A DNA stretch of 8,551 bases. It comes from Clostridia bacterium. GTDB lineage: Bacteria > Bacillota > Clostridia > Oscillospirales > CAG-272. The stretch covers positions 1 through 8,551 of the forward strand of contig JAFWWR010000202.1 of the NCBI GenBank assembly GCA_017518025.1, in the 5' to 3' direction. Below are positions 1-6,412 of this stretch, one piece after another (positions within the stretch are counted from its first letter, which is position 1; every line of letters starts with the position of its first letter). Below the pieces are notes generated by a model. The model saw nothing but the letters and a program-made list of their open reading frames with translations, was not told the DNA's origin and made no database searches. A program made the position numbers and the translations under genes.

Positions 1-56
1 AATAACACTAAAAACAACTATTAACGTATTACAAAATCTTTTTATCCCATCATCCA

Positions 57-96
57 CGGGTTTTTGCACTTTTTCTCTTATAGAAGAGAAAACCCG
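57..96. repeat. Two overlapping, mutually exclusive inverted repeats
   Basis: TTTTCTCTT at 71-79 pairs perfectly with AAGAGAAAA at 84-92 around a 4-base loop. CGGGTTTT at 57-64 can instead pair with AAAACCCG at 89-96. Both pairings use bases 89-92, so only one can form fully at a time. No coding gene adjoins it inside the window, so a role as terminator, attenuator or repeat element is undetermined. Confidence 0.4.
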
Positions 97-200
97 CACT
101 AAAAGAGAAACAGGCAAGGGGGCGAGAAAACCCTTCTTTCCCTCGGACGAGCCGGGACAGAGCTCCGACAACCACTACGGAGAGGCAGTACGAAAGGGCT

Positions 201-269
201 CGGGCACTTCTCCCCTGTTGCGGTGCCCGAAAAACGCTAACGCTCGACGGAGCTCGCTTGCGTTTTTCG
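201..269. repeat. Tandem hairpins, possibly a bidirectional terminator
   Basis: CGGGCAC (201-207) pairs with GTGCCCG (223-229). Immediately after, CGAAAAACGC (228-237) pairs with GCGTTTTTCG (260-269). The second repeat has an A-tract on its left arm and a T-tract on its right arm, the pattern of a bidirectional intrinsic terminator. Its interior pairs only weakly (GCTC 242-245 with GAGC 250-253), and the T-tract lies inside the stem rather than after it. It could end transcription entering from the left, before the deacetylase promoter. Confidence 0.35.
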
Positions 270-333
270 ACCGCTGCCACTCGCCCGTCGCCGCTGCATC
301 CGCCCCCGGCGGCGCGGCGGCGGGCTCCCCCTC

Positions 334-362
334 TTGAAAAATCCTCCGGTTTGTGCTATCAT
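334..362 (+). promoter_or_regulatory. Sigma-A-type promoter of the deacetylase gene
   Basis: A -35 hexamer TTGAAA (334-339) and a -10 hexamer TATCAT (357-362) are separated by exactly 17 bases. Each matches the consensus at five of six positions. An extended -10 TG dinucleotide lies at 354-355. The predicted transcription start is near 369, about 44 bases before the start codon at 413. This placement also argues against the in-frame GTG at 353, which falls inside the promoter. Confidence 0.7.
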
Positions 363-376
363 CTTATGGTAGATTT

Positions 377-402
377 GATCAGGCCGCCCCGTCGGCCGGA
401 TC
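377..402 (+). promoter_or_regulatory. Leader hairpin next to the deacetylase ribosome site
   Basis: GATC (377-380) and GGCCG (382-386) pair with CGGCC (393-397) and GATC (399-402), with one mismatch (A381/G398) and a 6-base loop. The stem ends one base before the Shine-Dalgarno GGAGG (403-407). Two U-G pairs could extend it into that site. It might reduce ribosome access, but no alternative structure or ligand-binding fold is visible. Confidence 0.4.
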
Positions 403-412
403 GGAGGATAAA

Positions 413-1261
413 ATGAACAAGATCACGCTGATGTTTCCGGGATTCAAGACCAAGGCGTTCACCATGAACTTCGACGACGGCATCGACACCGACATAAAAA
501 TGGCGTCCATCATGAAAAAATACGGGATCCGCGGCACGTTCAACCTGAACCCCGGCCTGTTCAGCCCCGAGGGGACCGTCAAGCCCGCGGGCAGGTCGTC
601 TATCCCCCTGACCGTCTCCCAGGCGAAGGAGCTGTTCTCCGACCCCGCCTTCGAGATCGCCTCTCACGGCGACCGCCACATCGCCATGGCCCACGTTCCC
701 GGCGCCGCCGCCATGGTCGAGGCGGTGAAGAGCCGCATAACCCTGGAGAGGACCTTCTCCCGCCTGGTCCGCGGCTTCGCATACCCGTTTTCCAGCTACG
801 ACGGCGACACAAAGGAGATCCTCCGCCTCGCCGGGTACGCCTGGGCGCGGGGCAACAAGGACAAGGACGATTTCCTCCTGCCCCGTGAGGACGAGTGGTA
901 TGACTGGCGCGGCATCCACCAGATGGACGGCCGCTTCGAGGGCCTCGTGGACAAATTCGTCACCGAGCCGAACCTCTACTACCACGGCTGGCTCCTCTAC
1001 GTCTGGGCGCACACCTACGAGTTCGAGGAGTTCGGCACCTGGGACCGCATCGACGGCATCCTGAAGAGGATCGCCGCCTGCGACGACGTGTGGTTCGCCA
1101 CCAACTCCGAGATCTACGACTACGTCAAGGCGTTCCGCGGCCTCGTCTGGTACGCCGACGCCTCCGCCGCGTACAACCCCGCCCCTGTCGACGTCTTCCT
1201 CAGATGCGACAACGGCGAGTTCCGCGTCCCCGCCGGAGGCGAGACGAAAGTCACCGGATGA
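413..1261 (+). CDS. Polysaccharide deacetylase family protein (NodB-type), cytosolic
   Basis: The product is a 282-residue carbohydrate-esterase-4/NodB-type protein. This family removes acetyl groups from N-acetylated sugars using a divalent metal. Motif 1 is NFDDG (19-23) with the Asp pair D21-D22. Motif 2 is SHGDRH (84-89), giving metal-binding H85 and H89. Motif 3 is RGFAYP (120-125). WAH (198-200) supplies a late His in the position expected for motif 5. There is no signal peptide or membrane segment, so the protein should be cytosolic and may act on a small or intracellular substrate rather than the cell wall. The start is ATG 413, with GGAGG five bases upstream. An in-frame GTG at 353 is rejected because it lies inside the promoter. 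The gene has its own promoter and is probably not functionally tied to the arg operon. The substrate is unknown. Confidence 0.85.
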   Translation: MNKITLMFPGFKTKAFTMNFDDGIDTDIKMASIMKKYGIRGTFNLNPGLFSPEGTVKPAGRSSIPLTVSQAKELFSDPAFEIASHGDRHIAMAHVPGAAAMVEAVKSRITLERTFSRLVRGFAYPFSSYDGDTKEILRLAGYAWARGNKDKDDFLLPREDEWYDWRGIHQMDGRFEGLVDKFVTEPNLYYHGWLLYVWAHTYEFEEFGTWDRIDGILKRIAACDDVWFATNSEIYDYVKAFRGLVWYADASAAYNPAPVDVFLRCDNGEFRVPAGGETKVTG

Positions 1262-1269
1262 ATAACAGA

Positions 1270-1283
1270 TGAATATAAATTCA
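1270..1283. promoter_or_regulatory. Distal ARG box (ArgR/AhrC operator), perfect core match
   Basis: TGAATATAAATTCA matches the ARG-box core TGAATWWWWATTCA at all 14 positions. It starts nine bases after the deacetylase stop codon and lies 170 bp, centre to centre, upstream of the promoter-proximal box. Its right half is also the left arm of a long inverted repeat. ArgR/AhrC hexamers are known to bridge separated operators, so it may be an auxiliary site. Overlap with a terminator-like stem leaves room for coincidence. Confidence 0.6.
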
Positions 1284-1326
1284 CGCCCTGTCGGCGCTTC
1301 CCCGCGCCGCTCCGCGGCGTGAATTT
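1277..1326 (+). terminator. Long nested inverted repeat, probable deacetylase terminator
   Basis: AAATTCACGCC (1277-1287) is a perfect 11-bp inverted repeat of GGCGTGAATTT (1316-1326). A second stem, CGGCGC (1292-1297) with GCGCCG (1304-1309), is nested inside. The structure begins 16 bases after the deacetylase stop and is followed by T-rich but interrupted sequence. It plausibly ends deacetylase transcription and shields the arg promoter. It is not a textbook terminator because it lacks an unbroken U-run. Confidence 0.45.
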
Positions 1327-1407
1327 GATTATTTGACACAAAACGCCCCTTTGAAACGCCGCGGAAACAACAGAATTGTACAAATTTGATTTTTTTCGGA
1401 AAAACTG

Positions 1408-1436
1408 TTGCAAATGCGTCCTCTTTGTGGTAAGAT
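1408..1436 (+). promoter_or_regulatory. arg operon promoter
   Basis: TTGCAA (1408-1413) and TAAGAT (1431-1436) are spaced by 17 bases, with an extended -10 TG at 1428-1429. Each hexamer matches consensus at four of six positions. The predicted start is near 1443, giving a leader of about 50 bases before argG. The ARG box at 1440-1453 covers this start, so repressor binding should block RNA polymerase. The leader has no visible T-box, riboswitch or leader peptide. Confidence 0.65.
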
Positions 1437-1439
1437 ATA

Positions 1440-1453
1440 TGCATAAAAATTCA
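1440..1453. promoter_or_regulatory. Promoter-proximal ARG box (ArgR/AhrC operator)
   Basis: TGCATAAAAATTCA matches the ARG-box core TGAATWWWWATTCA at 13 of 14 positions; the only mismatch is C at the third base. It begins four bases after the -10 hexamer and covers the predicted transcription start, the usual position for arginine-dependent repression. No good second box lies immediately next to it, although ARG boxes near promoters often occur in close pairs. Confidence 0.75.
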
Positions 1454-1493
1454 TTTTGCCGATTTTTTACTCACACAAAGAGAGGAAACAACC

Positions 1494-2717
1494 ATGGACA
1501 AATCGAAAATCAAAAAAGTAGTGCTCGCATATTCCGGCGGACTTGACACGTCGATCATCATCCCGTGGCTCAAGGAAAACTACAACAACTGCGAGGTCAT
1601 CGCCGTCTCCGGCAACGTGGGACAGACCGGCGAGCTTGACGGCCTGGAGGAAAAGGCGCTGAAGACCGGCGCCTCGAAGCTCTACATCGAGGACCTGACG
1701 GACGAGTTCGTCAACGATTACATCATCCCCACGGTGAAGGCCGGCGCCCTGTACGAGAAATACATGCTCGGCACGTCCTTCGCCCGCCCCGTCATCGCAA
1801 AAAGGATGGTGGAGATCGCCCTCGCCGAGGGCGCGGACGCCATCGCCCACGGCTGCACCGGCAAGGGCAACGACCAGGTCCGCTTCGAGCTGGCCATCAA
1901 GGCGTTCGCTCCCGATATGCCCATCATCGCCCCCTGGAGGGAGTGGTCCATCAAGTCCCGGGACGAGGAGATCGACTACGCCGAGGCGCACAACGTGCCG
2001 CTGAAGATCAACCGCGAGACCAACTATTCCAAGGACAAGAACCTCTGGCATCTGTCCCACGAGGGTCTGGATCTGGAGGACGCCGGCAACGAGCCCCTTT
2101 ACGATAAGGAGGGCTTCCTCGAGATGGGCGTGTCGCCCATGGCGGCGCCGGACCAGCCGGAGTATGTGGAACTTGAGTTCGAAAAAGGCGTGCCCGTATC
2201 GCTGAACGGCGAGAAGATGAGCGCGAAGGATATAATCCTCGCCCTGAACGAGATCGGCGGCAAGAACGGCATCGGACTGCTGGACATCGTTGAGAACCGC
2301 CTGGTCGGCATGAAGTGCCGCGGCGTGTACGAGACTCCCGGCGGATCCATCCTCTACGCGGCTCACGAGTACCTCGAGACCGTGACGTTGGACAAGATGA
2401 CCGCCCACAAGAAGGAGGAGCTTTCCATCACCTTCGCGGAGCTGGTCTACAACGGCCAGTGGTTCACCCCGCTCCGTGAGGCGCTGTCCGCCTTCGTCGA
2501 CAAGACTCAGGAGACCGTCACCGGCAAGGTGAAGCTGAAGCTCTACAAGGGCAACATCATCAAGGCAGGCGTATGGAGCGACTATTCGCTCTACTCCGAG
2601 GAGCTTGCCACCTTCGGCGAGGACGACGTCTACAATCAGGCCGACTCCGCCGGATTCATCAATCTGTACGGACTGCCCATCGCGGTCCGGGCGAAACTTT
2701 TCGGAAAAGGAAAATAA
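1494..2717 (+). CDS. argG: Argininosuccinate synthase
   Basis: The enzyme joins citrulline and aspartate with ATP cleavage to AMP and pyrophosphate, giving argininosuccinate, the penultimate step of arginine synthesis in the cytosol. The 407-residue length is normal for the family. The N-terminal ATP PP-loop AYSGGLDTS is at residues 12-20. YMLGTSFARP (90-99) and GCTGKGNDQVRF (120-131) are substrate-binding signatures, and a conserved NLWHLSHEG-type stretch occurs mid-protein. The start is ATG 1494, with GAGG at 1482-1485 eight bases upstream. This is the first gene of the operon, about 50 bases behind an ARG-box-controlled promoter. The reading frame is intact. A 92-base gap with a strong hairpin separates it from argH. 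Confidence 0.97.
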   Translation: MDKSKIKKVVLAYSGGLDTSIIIPWLKENYNNCEVIAVSGNVGQTGELDGLEEKALKTGASKLYIEDLTDEFVNDYIIPTVKAGALYEKYMLGTSFARPVIAKRMVEIALAEGADAIAHGCTGKGNDQVRFELAIKAFAPDMPIIAPWREWSIKSRDEEIDYAEAHNVPLKINRETNYSKDKNLWHLSHEGLDLEDAGNEPLYDKEGFLEMGVSPMAAPDQPEYVELEFEKGVPVSLNGEKMSAKDIILALNEIGGKNGIGLLDIVENRLVGMKCRGVYETPGGSILYAAHEYLETVTLDKMTAHKKEELSITFAELVYNGQWFTPLREALSAFVDKTQETVTGKVKLKLYKGNIIKAGVWSDYSLYSEELATFGEDDVYNQADSAGFINLYGLPIAVRAKLFGKGK

Positions 2718-2724
2718 AAAGAAA

Positions 2725-2770
2725 TGCAGGTCCGAAAGACGGCTTTCGCCGTCTTTCGGACAACGCTGCA
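2725..2770 (+). other. Intercistronic hairpin between argG and argH
   Basis: Bases 2730-2743 (GTCCGAAAGACGGC) pair perfectly with 2748-2761 around the loop TTTC, a 14-bp stem. TGCAG (2725-2729) and CTGCA (2766-2770) can add an outer 5-bp stem across an AACG bulge. No U-run follows on the + strand, so it is not a standard terminator for argG. It could be an RNA-processing or mRNA-stability element that adjusts argG output relative to the downstream genes, or a copy of a dispersed palindromic repeat. It lies in the largest gap within the operon. Confidence 0.7.
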
Positions 2771-2809
2771 GATAAGGATATTAGTCAGGATTTAAGAAGG
2801 AGAGACGAA

Positions 2810-4186
2810 ATGGAGAAGATCTGGGCGGGACGCACCGACGGCAAGATCGACGCCGTGGCGGACGATTTCAATTCCTCGATACGGGTCGACTCCCGCATGG
2901 CGCGGCAGGATATCACGGGCTCCATGGCCCACGCCGCCATGCTGGGAAAGCAGGGGATCATTCCCCGGGAGGACGCGGACAAGATCATCGCGGCCCTCGC
3001 GGAGATCCTTTCCGACATCGAAGAGGGGAAGCTTGCGATCGACCCCCGGGCGGAGGACATACACTCCTTCGTGGAGGCGACTCTGACGGAGCGGATCGGC
3101 GAGGCGGGCAAAAAACTTCACACCGCCCGCAGCCGCAACGACCAGGTCGCCGTGGACACGCGGATGTACCTGCGCGACGAGGCGGCGGAGACGGTGGAAC
3201 TGATCCGCGATCTCATCCGTGCGATCCGGGACAAGGCGGCGGAGAACGCGGAGGTCGTCATGCCGGGCTATACGCACCTGCAGAGGGCGCAGCCGGTGTC
3301 GTTCGCGCACCATATCCTCGCCTACGCCATGATGCTCATTCGCGACGCGGGCCGGATCGAGGACGCCGCGCGCCGCATGAATCTCTCCCCCCTCGGCGCC
3401 TGCGCTCTGGCGGGGACCACCTTCCCGCTGGACCGTAAGATGACCGCGAAGGAGCTGGGCTTCGACGGCCCGACCCTGAACAGCATCGACTCCGTCTCCG
3501 ACCGGGACTTCTGCATCGAGCTTCTCGGCGCCCTGTCGATCCTGATGATGCACCTGTCCCGCTTCTCCGAGGAGATCATACTGTGGTCAAGCTCCGAGTT
3601 CGGCTACGTGGAACTTGATAACGCCTACTCCACCGGCAGCAGCATCATGCCCCAGAAAAAGAACCCCGACATGGCGGAGCTCTGCCGGGGCAAAACCGGC
3701 CGCGTCTACGGCGACCTCATCGCCCTGCTTACGGTGATGAAGGGGATCCCGCTGGCGTACAATAAGGATATGCAGGAGGACAAGGAGGCGACCTTCGACG
3801 GCTTCGACACCGCGAAGGTGTGCCTCAGGGTGTTCGCTCCCATGATCGGTACCATGAGGGTCCGCGCAGACCGGATGGCGGAGGCCGCCAAGGGCGGTTT
3901 CATCACCGCCACGGATCTCGCCGACTACCTGGCGAAGCGCGGCGTGCCCTTCCGCACGGCGTACAAGCTCACGGGACAGATCGTCGCCTACTGCGTGAAG
4001 GAGGGGATCACCGCCGATACGATCCCGCTTGAGAAATATAAGGAATTCTCCCCGGTATTCGACTCGGATCTCTACCCCGAGATCGACCCGCTGACCTGCA
4101 TGAAGAAACGGCTTTCCGAGGGCGGCACCGCCCCGGAATCGGTCATGGCGCAGATCGGATATATCGACAGTTTTCTCACGAGGTGA
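2810..4186 (+). CDS. argH: Argininosuccinate lyase
   Basis: The enzyme splits argininosuccinate into arginine and fumarate, the last step of the pathway. It belongs to the fumarase/aspartase superfamily and normally forms a tetramer. The product is 458 residues, a normal length. Family signatures are EDIH (82-85), HTARSRNDQV (104-113), the GYTHLQRAQP region with T155-H156, and the superfamily loop GSSIMPQKKNP (276-286), which carries the catalytic serine. The start is ATG 2810, with AAGGAG at 2797-2802 seven bases upstream. The frame stays open upstream to 2573, but that extension runs through the end of argG and the hairpin and is not used. There is no fused acetyltransferase domain at the C-terminus. 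argC begins seven bases after the stop. Confidence 0.97.
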   Translation: MEKIWAGRTDGKIDAVADDFNSSIRVDSRMARQDITGSMAHAAMLGKQGIIPREDADKIIAALAEILSDIEEGKLAIDPRAEDIHSFVEATLTERIGEAGKKLHTARSRNDQVAVDTRMYLRDEAAETVELIRDLIRAIRDKAAENAEVVMPGYTHLQRAQPVSFAHHILAYAMMLIRDAGRIEDAARRMNLSPLGACALAGTTFPLDRKMTAKELGFDGPTLNSIDSVSDRDFCIELLGALSILMMHLSRFSEEIILWSSSEFGYVELDNAYSTGSSIMPQKKNPDMAELCRGKTGRVYGDLIALLTVMKGIPLAYNKDMQEDKEATFDGFDTAKVCLRVFAPMIGTMRVRADRMAEAAKGGFITATDLADYLAKRGVPFRTAYKLTGQIVAYCVKEGITADTIPLEKYKEFSPVFDSDLYPEIDPLTCMKKRLSEGGTAPESVMAQIGYIDSFLTR

Positions 4187-4193
4187 CCGAAAA

Positions 4194-5138
4194 ATGATAA
4201 GAGTATTCGTTGACGGAGGCGCCGGGACCACCGGCCTCCGTATACTGGACCGGCTCTCGGGAATGGCGGACGTCAGGACCCTGGTCCTGCCCGAGGAATC
4301 GCGGAAGGACCCCGCGGCGAGGCGTGATGCGATCCTCTCTTCGGACGTGACGTTCCTCTGCCTGCCGGACGACGCGGCGCGTGAGGCGGTCTCCCTTGCG
4401 GAGGGATCCTCCGCGGTGCTGATCGACGCGTCCACCGCCCACCGGACGGACGACGGCTGGGCCTACGGCCTGCCGGAGCTGTCGCGGCTGCTGCGAGAGA
4501 AGATAATGAACTCGAAGCGCGTCGCCGTGCCGGGATGTCACGCCAGCGGATTTATCGCGACGGTGTATCCTCTCGTGGAGGCGGGGCTCGTCAGCGAGAC
4601 GGCGCGCCTCTCCTGCACCTCCCTCACCGGATACAGCGGCGGAGGCAAAAAGATGATCGCGGAGTACGAGGGAGCGGATAGATCCCCTCTCCTCGGCGCG
4701 CCGAGAGTTTACGGACTCGGACAGACCCACAAGCACCTGCCCGAGATGAAGAAATTCTCCGGCCTCAAATCGGAGCCGGTGTTCACGCCGGTAGTGGCTG
4801 ACTTCTATTCCGGGATGCTGGTCACGGTGCCGCTCACCTCGGACGATATTTCGGGAGCCGGGATCGGGGCGGTCCGGGAGATCCTGCGGGAAAAATACCG
4901 CGGGCCGGTGATAAAGTACGTCGACGGCGGCGACGGAGCCGTGAACGACGGCGGTTTTTCCTCAGCCGCGGCGCTGTCGGGCACCGATTCAATGAAAGTG
5001 ACCGTTTTCGGGAACGACGAGCGGATGACGCTCGCCGCCCTTTACGACAACCTGGGCAAAGGCGCCTCCGGGGCGGCGGTCCAGTGCATGAATCTTGTGA
5101 CGGGACGGGACGAGACCGAGTCTCTCGTCCTGGCGTGA
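4194..5138 (+). CDS. argC: N-acetyl-gamma-glutamyl-phosphate reductase, short (type 2) form
   Basis: The enzyme reduces N-acetylglutamyl phosphate to N-acetylglutamate semialdehyde with NADPH. The N-terminal Rossmann motif is GGAGTTG (8-14). The catalytic cysteine is C115 in PGCHASG, and the active-site histidine region is QTHKHLPEM (177-185). At 314 residues it fits the shorter ArgC class better than the common form of about 345. The residues after the cysteine (His-Ala-Ser) differ from the usual aromatic-x-Thr pattern, but C115 and the HxH element remain, so activity is likely. The start is ATG 4194. Its ribosome site GAGGTGA (4180-4186) overlaps the argH stop codon, which suggests translational coupling. 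argJ follows after 15 bases. Confidence 0.93.
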   Translation: MIRVFVDGGAGTTGLRILDRLSGMADVRTLVLPEESRKDPAARRDAILSSDVTFLCLPDDAAREAVSLAEGSSAVLIDASTAHRTDDGWAYGLPELSRLLREKIMNSKRVAVPGCHASGFIATVYPLVEAGLVSETARLSCTSLTGYSGGGKKMIAEYEGADRSPLLGAPRVYGLGQTHKHLPEMKKFSGLKSEPVFTPVVADFYSGMLVTVPLTSDDISGAGIGAVREILREKYRGPVIKYVDGGDGAVNDGGFSSAAALSGTDSMKVTVFGNDERMTLAALYDNLGKGASGAAVQCMNLVTGRDETESLVLA

Positions 5139-5153
5139 AAAGGAGATGACGAC

Positions 5154-6374
5154 ATGAGTGATATCAAAATGATCGAGGGCGGCGTCTGCGCCGCGAAGGG
5201 CTTTACGGCGAACGGGGTCCACTGCGGCGTCCGCAAAAGCAGGACCAAAAGGGACCTGGCGCTGATCCTCAGCGACCGGGACGCGGCTGCCGCCGCGGTC
5301 TACACGACCAATCTCGTCAAGGGGGCGCCCCTCACGGTGACGAAAAAGCACCTTGAGAACGGAGTCGCCCGGGCGGTGATCTGCAACAGCGGCAACGCCA
5401 ACACCTGCAACGCGAACGGCATCGAGATCGCGGAGACCACCTGCGCGGCGCTGGGCGAAAAGCTCGGCATCAGCCCCGACGACGTGGTCGTCGCCTCCAC
5501 GGGAGTCATCGGCGAACCCATGTCTGCGGAGCCGATAATCGGCGGCATGGACGGCCTTATCGCCGGTCTCGGGGATCACAACGAGTACGCCGCCGAGGCC
5601 ATCATGACCACCGACACGAAAATAAAATCCGTCGCCGTCTCCTTCGAGATCGGCGGAGTGGAGTGCAAAATGGGCGGCATTTCCAAGGGCTCCGGCATGA
5701 TCCACCCCAACATGGCGACCATGCTGGTGTTCATCACCACGGACTGCGCCGTGTCGTCCGAAATGCTCGGGCGCGCGCTGAAAAGCGACGTCAGCGAGAC
5801 CTTCAACATGATAAGCATCGACGGCGACACCTCCACCAACGACATGGTGACGGTGCTGGCCAACGGCGCGGCGGGAAACAAGCTCATCGACTCGGACGGC
5901 GGGGACTTCGATACGTTCATGAAGGCGCTGAACACCGTTACGGTGGCCCTCTGCCGCATGATCGCCGCCGACGGAGAGGGAGCGACGAAGCTCCTTGAAT
6001 GCTCCGTCACCGGCGCGAAGGACCTGCAGACCGCCAAAACGGTGGCGAAGTCCGTCGTCTGCTCGTCCCTCACCAAGGCCGCCATGTTCGGCGCCGACGC
6101 CAACTGGGGCCGCGTGCTCTGCGCCATCGGATACAGCGGCGCGGACGTGGACGTGACGAAGATCGGCGTGTCCTTCGAGTCGAAAGCGGGCGAGATCGAG
6201 GTCTGCCGGAACGGCTCCGGCGTGCCCTTCTCCGAGGAGCTGGCGAAGGCGATCCTCTCCGAGGACGAGATCCTGATAAAAGTCTCCCTCATGGACGGCG
6301 AGTTCTCTTCCACCGCCTGGGGATGCGATCTCACCTACGATTACGTCAGGATAAACGGCGATTACAGGACTTGA
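5154..6374 (+). CDS. argJ: Ornithine acetyltransferase ArgJ (glutamate N-acetyltransferase family)
   Basis: The enzyme moves the acetyl group from N-acetylornithine to glutamate, releasing ornithine and regenerating N-acetylglutamate. Some members also use acetyl-CoA. The 406-residue length is normal. STG at 115-117 forms the expected oxyanion-hole region. KGSGMIHPNMATML (178-191) is the self-cleavage site; cleavage is expected between A188 and T189, with T189 becoming the N-terminal nucleophile of the beta chain. The start is ATG 5154, with AAAGGAG at 5139-5145 directly after the argC stop. Its presence indicates the acetyl-recycling form of the pathway. Whether it is mono- or bifunctional cannot be read from sequence; no argA-type acetylglutamate synthase is in the window. 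Confidence 0.96.
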   Translation: MSDIKMIEGGVCAAKGFTANGVHCGVRKSRTKRDLALILSDRDAAAAAVYTTNLVKGAPLTVTKKHLENGVARAVICNSGNANTCNANGIEIAETTCAALGEKLGISPDDVVVASTGVIGEPMSAEPIIGGMDGLIAGLGDHNEYAAEAIMTTDTKIKSVAVSFEIGGVECKMGGISKGSGMIHPNMATMLVFITTDCAVSSEMLGRALKSDVSETFNMISIDGDTSTNDMVTVLANGAAGNKLIDSDGGDFDTFMKALNTVTVALCRMIAADGEGATKLLECSVTGAKDLQTAKTVAKSVVCSSLTKAAMFGADANWGRVLCAIGYSGADVDVTKIGVSFESKAGEIEVCRNGSGVPFSEELAKAILSEDEILIKVSLMDGEFSSTAWGCDLTYDYVRINGDYRT

Positions 6375-6412
6375 TCCGGAAAAATAAAAAAAGAAAGGTC
6401 GGGTGAGCCGTC

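Larger units (their letters stand above)
1..333. other. Non-coding region with inverted repeats; no convincing gene
   Basis: No reading frame here has a believable start, ribosome site and protein-like composition. The first 56 bases are strongly AT-rich and the rest becomes GC-rich. Visible inverted repeats are a 9-bp AT-rich stem at 71-79/84-92, an alternative 8-bp pairing at 57-64/89-96 that shares bases with it, a 7-bp GC-rich stem at 201-207/223-229, and a 10-bp stem at 228-237/260-269. The region may hold the end or control region of a gene beyond the left edge, or a dispersed intergenic repeat. The sequence alone does not decide between these. Confidence 0.6.

Noticed and set aside
50..280. 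76-residue minus-strand frame at the left end
   Set aside because: No convincing ribosome site or family resemblance. It spans several inverted repeats and a change in base composition, so it is more likely chance.
353..412. 20-codon N-terminal extension of the deacetylase from GTG 353
   Set aside because: The GTG lies within the predicted promoter, upstream of the likely transcription start, and lacks a ribosome site. ATG 413 has GGAGG at ideal spacing and begins where the family homology begins.
359..1444. 361-residue open frame on the minus strand opposite the deacetylase and the arg control region
   Set aside because: Its composition is rich in Val, Asp, Gly, Glu and Ala with no recognisable motif, as expected from the antisense of a GC-rich gene. 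The + strand has clear catalytic motifs, and this frame also crosses the promoter and operators.
1443..1493. Possible riboswitch, T-box or leader peptide in the argG leader
   Set aside because: The leader is only about 50 bases, has no ATG before argG, no T-box sequence and no stable terminator/antiterminator pair. The ARG boxes explain regulation adequately.
1467..2408. 313-residue minus-strand open frame opposite argG
   Set aside because: It is a shadow of argG codon bias, with low-complexity composition and no family motif. The same applies to the other long minus-strand frames under argH, argC, argJ, argB and argD.
2573..2809. 79-codon N-terminal extension of argH
   Set aside because: It overlaps the end of argG in another frame and runs through the intercistronic hairpin. 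ATG 2810 has a strong ribosome site and gives a normal-length ArgH.
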